Source: an uncultured Hyphomicrobiales bacterium (lineage in GTDB: Bacteria > Pseudomonadota > Alphaproteobacteria > Rhizobiales > Beijerinckiaceae). Taken from it: a stretch of 64,000 bases of DNA. The stretch covers positions 20,471 through 84,470 of the forward strand of contig CAIUWR010000049.1 in the NCBI GenBank assembly GCA_903902915.1, in the 5' to 3' direction. A program made the position numbers and the translations under genes. The notes below the pieces were generated by a model that worked only from the letters and a program-made list of their open reading frames with translations, did not search any database and was not told where the DNA came from. How positions within the stretch are numbered: position 1 is the stretch's first letter; every line of letters starts with the position of its first letter. Shown one piece after another: positions 57,320 through 64,000 of the stretch.

Positions 57320-58990
57320 ATGAGGATGACGCGCTTGCTAGGCGCGGCCGTGAGCCGCGTGAGGGTGGAGCTTACCCGCAAGGCCCTGAAATGGGGCGCC
57401 GCCGCCGTCTTGTTCGGCCTCATGGGCGCAGCCTTCCAACCCGTGAGCCTGCGGGCCGACACAATCGACGACGTGTTGGCGAAATTCGCGACTGACCGCT
57501 TTCCCGATACGGAAAAAGCCATTCAGGATCTCGCAAGCTCGGGCCTGGCCACAGGCCCTGCCATGCTTGAGGCGCTGGCCGCCAGCCAGCTCTATTTCGA
57601 TCCAATCAGCAAAGGCGTTTTTCTGAAAGATTCGTCCGGCGCGCTGATCGCAGCCCGAACCGGCGTCAAGGCGGACGGCGTGCCGGAAGCGCGGCTGAAG
57701 AAAGTCCGCATGAACAACAGCGTGCGCGGCGCGATGCAAACGGCCCAAGGCGCCTTGAGCCTCATGTCCCCGGATCCGGCCAAGCGGCTGAGCGCGGCTG
57801 AATCCGTTTTCAAGTCTCGCGATCCCGCCTCCCTGCCGCTGGTGCAGATGGCGCTGGAAGCGGAAAAGGACGCACGGATTCGCGGCGTTTTCGAACAGGC
57901 GCGCGCGTCGATCATCGCCAGCGACAATAGTCAGGACGAGATCAAGCGGCTCGACGCCCTCGACGTGATCAAGGATCGCGGCGATCAGGACGCCGCTTCC
58001 CTGCTCTCCACCATCGCAGCGTCAAGCAATGGCCGCGTGAAGGCTTCGGCGGAAGACGGCGCGCGCGCCATCCAGTCGCGGCTGGCGCTCTGGGCCCATG
58101 TGCAGAACATCTGGTACGGGCTCTCCCTTGGCTCCGTGCTGCTGCTGGCGGCCATTGGCCTCGCCATCACCTTCGGCGTCATGGGCATCATCAATATGGC
58201 CCATGGTGAGATGGTCATGCTGGGCGCCTACACGACCTTCGTCGTGCAGGAGTGGATCCGCGCGCACAATCCGGCGCTGTTCAATTATTCGCTCCTGATC
58301 GCGATCCCCCTCGCCTTCGTCTTCACCGGCTTCATCGGGGTCGTCATCGAGCGCACGATCATCCGGTTTCTCTATGGACGGCCGCTGGAGACGCTGCTCG
58401 CCACCTTCGGGCTTTCGCTCATGCTGCAACAGGCGGTGCGCAGCATCTTCGGGGCGAACAATCGCGAGGTGGGCGCGCCCGCCTTCATGTCCGGCTCTTT
58501 TGATTTCGGGCCAATCGCCGTCACCTCCGGGCGCATGTGGATCATCGTCTTCGCCATCGCCGTTTTCGTCGGGCTGCTGATGCTGTTGCGCGTGACGCCC
58601 TTCGGGCTGCGCATGCGGGCTGTGACGCAGAACCGCCGCATGGCCTCGGCGATGGGCATCGACACCAACCGGGTGGATGCGCTGGCCTTTGGGCTCGGCT
58701 CGGGCATCGCGGGCATCGCGGGCGTGGCTTTGTCGCAGATCGACAATGTGTCGCCCAATCTTGGCCAGAGCTACATCATCGACAGTTTCATGGTGGTGGT
58801 CTTCGGCGGCGTCGGCAATCTGTGGGGCACGCTGGTGGCGGCCCTGTCGCTGGGCGTCGCCAACAAGTTCCTGGAGCCCATCGCGGGCGCGGTGCTTGGC
58901 AAGATCCTGCTGCTGGTCTTCATCATCCTCTTCATCCAGAAACGCCCGCGTGGGCTCTTCGCCCTCAAGGGCCGCGCGGTGGAGGCCTGA
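57320..58990 (+). CDS. urtB: Urea ABC transporter permease UrtB
   Basis: A 556-residue protein. A signal-like first hydrophobic segment at about 25-45 is followed by an extracytoplasmic helical region of about 200 residues. The LivH-type permease begins near W-Y-G-L-S-L-G-S-V-L. F-G-V-M-G-I-I-N-M-A-H-G-E and I-D-S-F-M-V-V-V-F-G-G-V-G-N are typical. The long N-terminal region is a normal feature of UrtB. The start at 57320 has an AAAGGA site. It pairs with UrtC as the transmembrane channel. Confidence 0.94.
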   Translation: MRMTRLLGAAVSRVRVELTRKALKWGAAAVLFGLMGAAFQPVSLRADTIDDVLAKFATDRFPDTEKAIQDLASSGLATGPAMLEALAASQLYFDPISKGVFLKDSSGALIAARTGVKADGVPEARLKKVRMNNSVRGAMQTAQGALSLMSPDPAKRLSAAESVFKSRDPASLPLVQMALEAEKDARIRGVFEQARASIIASDNSQDEIKRLDALDVIKDRGDQDAASLLSTIAASSNGRVKASAEDGARAIQSRLALWAHVQNIWYGLSLGSVLLLAAIGLAITFGVMGIINMAHGEMVMLGAYTTFVVQEWIRAHNPALFNYSLLIAIPLAFVFTGFIGVVIERTIIRFLYGRPLETLLATFGLSLMLQQAVRSIFGANNREVGAPAFMSGSFDFGPIAVTSGRMWIIVFAIAVFVGLLMLLRVTPFGLRMRAVTQNRRMASAMGIDTNRVDALAFGLGSGIAGIAGVALSQIDNVSPNLGQSYIIDSFMVVVFGGVGNLWGTLVAALSLGVANKFLEPIAGAVLGKILLLVFIILFIQKRPRGLFALKGRAVEA

Positions 58991-58991
58991 C

Positions 58992-60122
58992 ATGCAGGGC
59001 AAGACACCTTTCCTCGACACCAAGGGCCGCGTGTTCCTTGGAATTCTGGCGGCGGCCGCCGTGCTGACGCCGCTCCTCTTTCTGGCGACCCCGGCGGGAT
59101 CGAGCCTGCACATGCCAGCCTATCTCGTGGCGCTCCTCGGCAAATATCTTTGCTTTGCGCTGCTGGCCGTGGCGCTCGATCTGGTGTGGGGCTATTGCGG
59201 GATCCTCTCGCTCGGCCACGGCGCCTTCTTCTCGCTCGGCGGCTACGCCATGGGCATGTATCTGATGCGCCAGATCGGAACGCGCGGCGTCTACGCCAAT
59301 CCCGTTCTGCCGGACTTCATGGTCTTCCTGAACTGGAAGGAACTCCCGATCACCTGGTGGGGCTTCAACTCCTTTTCCTACGCCATGATGATGGTCCTGC
59401 TGGTTCCCGGCGTCCTCGCCTTCTGTTTCGGCTGGTTCGCCTTTCGCTCGCGCGTCACCGGCGTCTATCTGTCGATCATCACGCAGGCCATGACCTATGC
59501 GCTGCTGCTGTCGTTCTTCCGCAACGACATGGGCTTTGGCGGCAACAACGGCCTGACCGATTTCAAGGATATCCTTGGGTTCAACGTGCAGGCCGACGGC
59601 ACGCGCGCCGCGCTGTTCTCCATCTCGGCCATCGCGCTGGGCCTTGGCTATCTCATCGCCCGCGCGGTCGTCACCTCCAAATTCGGCAAGGTGCTGATCG
59701 CCATCCGCGACGCCGAATCGCGCACGCGCTTCATCGGCTACCGGGTGGAGACCTACAAGGTCGCGGTCTTCACGCTTTCGGCCATGATGGCGGGCGTGGC
59801 GGGCGCGCTTTATGTGCCGCAGGTGGGGATCATCAACCCCAGCGAATTCGCCCCCGCCAATTCCATCGAAGCGGTCATCTGGGTCGCCGTTGGCGGGCGC
59901 GGCACTTTGGTCGGCGCGGCGCTGGGCGCGGTGCTCGTCAACTTCGCAAGAACGTGGTTCACCGGCGCCTTGCCCGAACTCTGGCTCTTCGCGCTCGGTC
60001 TGCTGTTCATCCTCGTCACGCTGTTCCTGCCCAAGGGCATTCTGGGCACGGCGGCCGAATTGACCGCCCGCCTGCGCCGCAAGCCGCCCGAGGACAAACC
60101 CCAACCCACAGCGGCGGAGTGA
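58992..60122 (+). CDS. urtC: Urea ABC transporter permease UrtC
   Basis: A 376-residue LivM-type permease with about ten hydrophobic segments. L-V-W-G-Y-C-G-I-L-S-L-G-H-G-A-F-F and W-V-A-V-G-G-R-G-T-L-V-G-A are diagnostic. The start is one base after the urtB stop. It forms the channel with UrtB and is powered by UrtD and UrtE. Confidence 0.95.
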   Translation: MQGKTPFLDTKGRVFLGILAAAAVLTPLLFLATPAGSSLHMPAYLVALLGKYLCFALLAVALDLVWGYCGILSLGHGAFFSLGGYAMGMYLMRQIGTRGVYANPVLPDFMVFLNWKELPITWWGFNSFSYAMMMVLLVPGVLAFCFGWFAFRSRVTGVYLSIITQAMTYALLLSFFRNDMGFGGNNGLTDFKDILGFNVQADGTRAALFSISAIALGLGYLIARAVVTSKFGKVLIAIRDAESRTRFIGYRVETYKVAVFTLSAMMAGVAGALYVPQVGIINPSEFAPANSIEAVIWVAVGGRGTLVGAALGAVLVNFARTWFTGALPELWLFALGLLFILVTLFLPKGILGTAAELTARLRRKPPEDKPQPTAAE

Positions 60123-60126
60123 AGCC

Positions 60127-60894
60127 ATGAGTCTGGCCAAGGACAATCCCGCCCTCACCTCCTCGGTGCTCTATCTCGATGGCGTCTGCGTGAGCTTTGA
60201 CGGTTACAAGGCGCTGCGCGGCCTCTCGCTCACCCTGGAGCCCGGCGAGATGCGCGCCATCATCGGCCCCAACGGCGCGGGCAAGACCACGATGATGGAC
60301 ATCATCACCGGCAAGACGCGGCCCGATGAAGGCGACGTCTATTTCAACGGCGTGCAGGATCTCACAAAGCTCGATGAAGCCGCCATCGCCGAGCTGGGCA
60401 TTGGCCGCAAATTTCAAAAGCCCACGGTCTTTGAAAGCCATACGGTCGAAGACAATATTCTGCTCGCCTTGAAGGCTCCGCGCGGCGCGCTCGCCACTCT
60501 TTTCGGCAAACCGCCCAAGGATGAGCGCGCCCGCATCGACCGTATTCTTGAGACGACGCGCCTCAAGGACCACCGCGCTAGGCTCGCGGCCGATTTATCC
60601 CATGGGCAGAAGCAATGGCTGGAGATCGGCATGCTGCTTGCTCAGGATCCCAAGCTGCTTCTCGTCGACGAGCCCGTGGCGGGCATGACCGATGCGGAGA
60701 CAGCGCAGACCGCCGAACTCCTGCGCGAAATCGCGAAAGACCATTCGGTGGTCGTTGTCGAACACGACATGACTTTCGTGCGCGATCTCGGCGTGAAGGT
60801 GACCGTTCTGCACGAGGGATCCGTTCTGGCCGAAGGGCCGCTCGATGTGGTGAGCGCCGATCCGCGCGTCATCGAAGTCTATCTGGGGCGCTGA
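60127..60894 (+). CDS. urtD: Urea ABC transporter ATPase UrtD
   Basis: A 255-residue LivG-type ATPase. Walker A G-P-N-G-A-G-K-T-T, Q-loop F-Q-K-P-T-V-F, signature L-S-H-G-Q-K-Q-W-L-E-I-G (His in place of the second Gly), Walker B L-L-L-V-D-E-P-V-A-G-M and V-V-E-H-D-M. The H-G-Q-K-Q-W-L signature is typical of UrtD. It lies four bases after urtC. Confidence 0.95.
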   Translation: MSLAKDNPALTSSVLYLDGVCVSFDGYKALRGLSLTLEPGEMRAIIGPNGAGKTTMMDIITGKTRPDEGDVYFNGVQDLTKLDEAAIAELGIGRKFQKPTVFESHTVEDNILLALKAPRGALATLFGKPPKDERARIDRILETTRLKDHRARLAADLSHGQKQWLEIGMLLAQDPKLLLVDEPVAGMTDAETAQTAELLREIAKDHSVVVVEHDMTFVRDLGVKVTVLHEGSVLAEGPLDVVSADPRVIEVYLGR

Positions 60895-60895
60895 C

Positions 60896-61591
60896 ATGTT
60901 GGCGGTAGAGTCCATCGATCTCTTCTACGGCGCCGCGCAGGCCCTGCGCTCCGTCAGTTTCGAGGCGAAGCCCGGTCGCGTCACCTGCGTGCTCGGCCGC
61001 AACGGCGTGGGCAAGACCTCGCTCATGCGCGCCATCATCGGCCATCAGGCCATAGCGTCCGGCCGCATCATGTGGGACGGCGTGGATGTCGCCAAACTCG
61101 CGCCCCATCAACGCGCCCGGCGCGGCATCGCCTATGTGCCGCAGGGCCGCGAAATCTTCCCGCTGCTCTCGGTGCGCGAAAACCTGGAAACCGGCTTCGC
61201 GCCCCTGCCGCGCGGACAACGCTTCGTGCCCGATGAAATCTTCGACCTCTTCCCCGTGTTGAAAGACATGCTGTGGCGGCGCGGCGGGGATCTGTCGGGC
61301 GGCCAGCAACAGCAGCTCGCCATTGGCCGCGCGCTGGTCACGCGCCCGAGGCTTCTTGTGCTCGACGAGCCCACCGAAGGCATCCAGCCCTCGATCATCA
61401 AGGACATCGGCCGCGCCATCGAATATCTGCGCGAAAAGGGCGATATGGCCATCGTGCTGGTGGAGCAATATTTCGATTTCGCCCGCGATCTCGCGGATGA
61501 TTTCATCGTGATGGATCGTGGGGCGGTCGTCCTTGGCGGCGACAAGGCGTCCATGGTCGAATCCGATGTGCGCAGCTACATGTCGGTGTGA
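60896..61591 (+). CDS. urtE: Urea ABC transporter ATPase UrtE
   Basis: A 231-residue LivF-type ATPase. Walker A G-R-N-G-V-G-K-T-S, signature L-S-G-G-Q-Q-Q-Q-L-A-I-G, Walker B L-L-V-L-D-E-P-T-E-G and L-V-E-Q-Y. It lies one base after urtD, and its stop overlaps the ureD start (GTGA). Confidence 0.95.
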   Translation: MLAVESIDLFYGAAQALRSVSFEAKPGRVTCVLGRNGVGKTSLMRAIIGHQAIASGRIMWDGVDVAKLAPHQRARRGIAYVPQGREIFPLLSVRENLETGFAPLPRGQRFVPDEIFDLFPVLKDMLWRRGGDLSGGQQQQLAIGRALVTRPRLLVLDEPTEGIQPSIIKDIGRAIEYLREKGDMAIVLVEQYFDFARDLADDFIVMDRGAVVLGGDKASMVESDVRSYMSV

Positions 61592-62427
61592 TCGTGACCC
61601 AAGTTCCCGCCCAAGTTCCTGCCCATGTTCCTGCTTATGTCCGCGCTGTCGGGCAATTGCGCGCGGACTTTCAGGCGACCGGCGCGCGCACGCAGGCGAT
61701 GAACATTTTCGAGACCGGAGGCCTGCGTCTGCGTTGCCCCAAGGTGGCGCAGGGCTGCGAGGGCGTGCTGATCAATTCGGGCGGCGGGGTCGCGGGCGGC
61801 GACAAATGCTCTTATGATTTCGATGTCGGCCCGCAGGCGCAGGTCACCTTCACCACCCAGTCGGCGGAAAAGATCTATCGCGCGCAATCCAACGCCGCGG
61901 AGGTCGACGTCGCCTTGCGCATCGGCGCCCATGCCGCCGTGGAGTGGCTGCCGCAAGAGACCATCCTGTTCAGCGGCGCGCGCCTCAATCGGCGTCTCGA
62001 CATGGACCTTGAAGAGTCCAGCAGCCTCACCATGCTCGAAAGCGTGATCTACGGCCGCATGGCCATGGGCGAGACCGAGGTCTCCGGCTCGTTCCGCGAC
62101 CGCTGGCGCATTCGGCGCGGGCGGCGTCTGCTCTTCGCCGAAGACATGCGCCTTGATGGCGACATGACCGGCGCGCTGGACCGCCCCGCCGTTGGGGATG
62201 GCGCACGCTCCAACGCCACCTTCCTGCATGTGGCGCCCGACGCCGAGCAACGGCTGGAGGCGATCCGCGCCAGCCTCACGGACGCGCCCTGCGAATGGGG
62301 CGCGAGCGCGTGGAACGGCATGGCGCTGGTGCGCCTCATCTCGCCCTCGCCTGAAAAGATGCGGGCTGCTATTGTCAGCCTGCTGCAATCTTTCCGCGGG
62401 CGCGATGCGCCGCGCGTCTGGCAATAA
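61588..62427 (+). CDS. ureD: Urease accessory protein UreD
   Basis: A 279-residue chaperone that binds apo-urease and, with UreF, UreG and UreE, helps insert nickel and carbamylate the active-site Lys. Typical segments are [22 protein letters not shown] and W-L-P-Q-E-T-I-L-F. The start is GTG at 61588 (overlapping urtE) or GTG 61594. UreE, F and G are expected beyond the right edge. Confidence 0.94.
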   Translation: MIVTQVPAQVPAHVPAYVRAVGQLRADFQATGARTQAMNIFETGGLRLRCPKVAQGCEGVLINSGGGVAGGDKCSYDFDVGPQAQVTFTTQSAEKIYRAQSNAAEVDVALRIGAHAAVEWLPQETILFSGARLNRRLDMDLEESSSLTMLESVIYGRMAMGETEVSGSFRDRWRIRRGRRLLFAEDMRLDGDMTGALDRPAVGDGARSNATFLHVAPDAEQRLEAIRASLTDAPCEWGASAWNGMALVRLISPSPEKMRAAIVSLLQSFRGRDAPRVWQ

Positions 62428-62441
62428 TCCCGGGTGTTTCC

Positions 62442-63062
62442 ATGAATCTGACTCCGCGCGAAAAGGACAAGCTGCTGATCGCCATGGCCGCCCTCGTGGC
62501 GCGCCGCAGGCTGGAGCGCGGCGTCAAGCTCAACCACCCCGAGGCCATCGCGCTCATCACCGATTTCGTGGTGGAAGGCGCGCGCGACGGGCGCAGCGTC
62601 GCCGACCTGATGGAAGCGGGCGCCCATGTGGTGAAAGCCGATCAGGTGATGGATGGAATCGCGGAGATGATCCACGACATCCAGATCGAGGCGACCTTTC
62701 CCGATGGCACCAAGCTCGTCACCGTGCATCATCCCATTCGCGGCGCCGCTACCGATCACGCGCCGGGCGAGGTGATCACGCCGCCGGGCGACATCGTGAT
62801 GAACGAGGGCCGCGAGACCCTGACGCTGACCGTGGCGAACACCGGAGACCGGCCCATTCAGGTCGGCTCCCATTATCATTTCTTCGAAACCAATCCGGCC
62901 CTGCGCTTTGACCGCGCCAAGGCGCGCGGCATGCGTCTCGACATTGCGGCGGGCACAGCCGTGCGCTTCGAGCCCGGCCAGACGCGCGATGTGACGCTTG
63001 TGGCGCTGTCGGGCCGCCGCGAGGTCTATGGCTTCCGGCAAGATGTGATGGGCAAGCTCTGA
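62442..63062 (+). CDS. ureAB: Fused urease gamma/beta subunit (UreA-UreB)
   Basis: A 206-residue protein that joins the gamma subunit (about 1-100, [11 protein letters not shown] and H-P-E-A-I-A-L-I) to the beta subunit (about 108-206, P-G-E-V-I-T-P-P and R-E-V-Y-G-F). In most bacteria these are separate genes of about 100 codons each. The fused form resembles the small subunit of Helicobacter urease. The linker is only about eight residues. It lies 14 bases after ureD and 14 before ureC and is the structural partner of UreC. Confidence 0.94.
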   Translation: MNLTPREKDKLLIAMAALVARRRLERGVKLNHPEAIALITDFVVEGARDGRSVADLMEAGAHVVKADQVMDGIAEMIHDIQIEATFPDGTKLVTVHHPIRGAATDHAPGEVITPPGDIVMNEGRETLTLTVANTGDRPIQVGSHYHFFETNPALRFDRAKARGMRLDIAAGTAVRFEPGQTRDVTLVALSGRREVYGFRQDVMGKL

Positions 63063-63076
63063 GCGGGAGACCAGAC

Positions 63077-64000
63077 ATGAGCAACAAGCTTTCCCGCGCG
63101 GCCTATGCGGATATGTTCGGCCCCACCAAGGGCGACAAGGTGCGGCTCGCCGACACCGCGCTCTATATCGAGATCGAGAAAGATTTCACCATCTATGGCG
63201 AAGAGGTGAAATTCGGCGGCGGCAAGGTCATTCGCGATGGCATGGGCCAATCGCAGGCCACCCGCGCCGATGGCGCCATGGATACGGTCATCACCAATGT
63301 GGTGGTCCTCGACCATTGGGGGATCGTGAAGGCCGACGTTGGCCTGCGCGACGGACGCATCGCGAAGATCGGCAAGGCGGGCAATCCCGAGATCCAGCCG
63401 GGCGTCGACATTCTCATCGGTCCGGGCACGGAGATCATCGCGGGCGAGGGCAAGATCCTCACGGCTGGCGGTTTCGACACCCATATTCATTTCATCTGCC
63501 CGCAGCAGATCGAAGAAGCGCTCATGTCGGGCGTCACCTCCATGCTCGGCGGCGGCACTGGCCCGGCGACCGGCACTTTCGCCACCACCTGCACGCCCGG
63601 CCCCTGGCATCTGGCGCGCATGATCGAAGCGGCGGATTCCTTCCCGATGAATCTGGGCTTCGCAGGCAAGGGCAACGCCTCCACGCCGCGCGGGCTGGTG
63701 GAGCAGATCGAGGCGGGCGCCTGCGCGCTCAAGCTGCATGAGGACTGGGGCACCACGCCCGCCGCCATCGACTGCTGCCTGTCGGTGGCCGACGATCACG
63801 ACATTCAGGTGATGATCCACACGGACACGCTGAACGAGTCCGGCTTTGTGGAAGACACGATCAAGGCCTTCAAGGGCCGCACCATCCACGCCTTCCATAC
63901 GGAGGGCGCGGGCGGCGGCCATGCGCCCGACATCATCAGCGTGGCGGGGCTCGAAAATGTGCTGCCCTCCTCCACCAATCCCACGCGCCCCTTCACGAAG
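63077..64000 (+). CDS. ureC: Urease alpha subunit (3' end outside window)
   Basis: The first 308 codons are present; the frame runs off the right edge. UreC is the nickel-containing catalytic subunit that hydrolyses urea to ammonia and carbamate. D-T-H-I-H-F gives the first nickel His pair, A-L-K-L-H-E-D-W-G carries the Lys to be carbamylated, and I-H-T-D-T-L-N-E and [13 protein letters not shown] give further ligands. The catalytic flap Cys/His lie just beyond the end. The start ATG 63077 has a GGGAG site. Confidence 0.95.
   Translation, partial: MSNKLSRAAYADMFGPTKGDKVRLADTALYIEIEKDFTIYGEEVKFGGGKVIRDGMGQSQATRADGAMDTVITNVVVLDHWGIVKADVGLRDGRIAKIGKAGNPEIQPGVDILIGPGTEIIAGEGKILTAGGFDTHIHFICPQQIEEALMSGVTSMLGGGTGPATGTFATTCTPGPWHLARMIEAADSFPMNLGFAGKGNASTPRGLVEQIEAGACALKLHEDWGTTPAAIDCCLSVADDHDIQVMIHTDTLNESGFVEDTIKAFKGRTIHAFHTEGAGGGHAPDIISVAGLENVLPSSTNPTRPFTK

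Overview
The window is GC-rich, densely packed DNA of alphaproteobacterial character, most likely from the Hyphomicrobiales. The evidence is an aerobic-type cobalamin cluster (cobG, cobN, cobW), an HWE-type histidine kinase, a fused urease gamma/beta subunit, an Urt urea transporter and a small GCG/CRPN-type secreted protein. Genus cannot be assigned from sequence alone. No rRNA, intact tRNA, CRISPR array, transposase or phage gene was seen.

Layout. (1) 1-7.2 kb: the 3' part of a giant gene made almost wholly of 8-residue repeats (consensus A-L-T-T-D-Q-I-x). A TPR/O-GlcNAc-transferase-type glycosyltransferase overlaps it by four bases, then comes a family-2 glycosyltransferase and a strong terminator. 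This looks like a repeat-protein glycosylation operon and is the most unusual part of the window. (2) 7.2-10.7 kb, minus strand: a three-gene ABC importer of the sulfonate/nitrate/taurine class and a TauD-type dioxygenase. (3) 11-16.7 kb, plus strand: a fused HyuA-HyuB (oxoprolinase family) enzyme, a fumarate-reductase-like flavoprotein and a small 2Fe-2S protein. (4) 16.7-36.3 kb: a nearly complete cobalamin pathway. A cobalamin riboswitch heads a minus-strand operon (DUF1636, cobW, cobN, cobG, cobH, cobI, cobJ). cobO-cobQ, cobC, cobK and cbiD are on the plus strand; cobL-cobE-cobM, cobB-bluB, cobU and cobD are on the minus strand. CbiD (normally of the anaerobic route) sits among aerobic genes and no cobF is seen. 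(5) 36.3-40.1 kb: a sulfatase with its formylglycine-generating enzyme, a DUF1003 protein and a small unknown protein. (6) 40.3-44.5 kb: an SDR, an ahpC-ahpF peroxide-defence operon behind an OxyR-like site, and an alpha/beta hydrolase. (7) 44.8-50.4 kb: a small secreted protein, prmB, a split CHR (chromate-type) transporter, an MmgE/PrpD protein and a soluble HWE kinase. (8) 50.4-55.4 kb: two orphan TRAP binding proteins (DctP and TAXI type) and an operon of alpha/beta hydrolase, Rieske ferredoxin and amidohydrolase, probably a small catabolic module. (9) 55.6 kb to the end: urea uptake (urtABCDE) followed directly by urease (ureD, fused ureAB, ureC cut by the window edge), behind a sigma-54-type promoter that suggests nitrogen control.

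Genes within blocks are coupled by start/stop overlaps of four bases in many places (octad protein/OGT, ABC permease/ATPase, cobN-G-H-I-J, cobL-E-M, cobW/DUF1636, urtE/ureD). Intercistronic hairpins after urtA and ahpC probably set unequal expression of the first gene.
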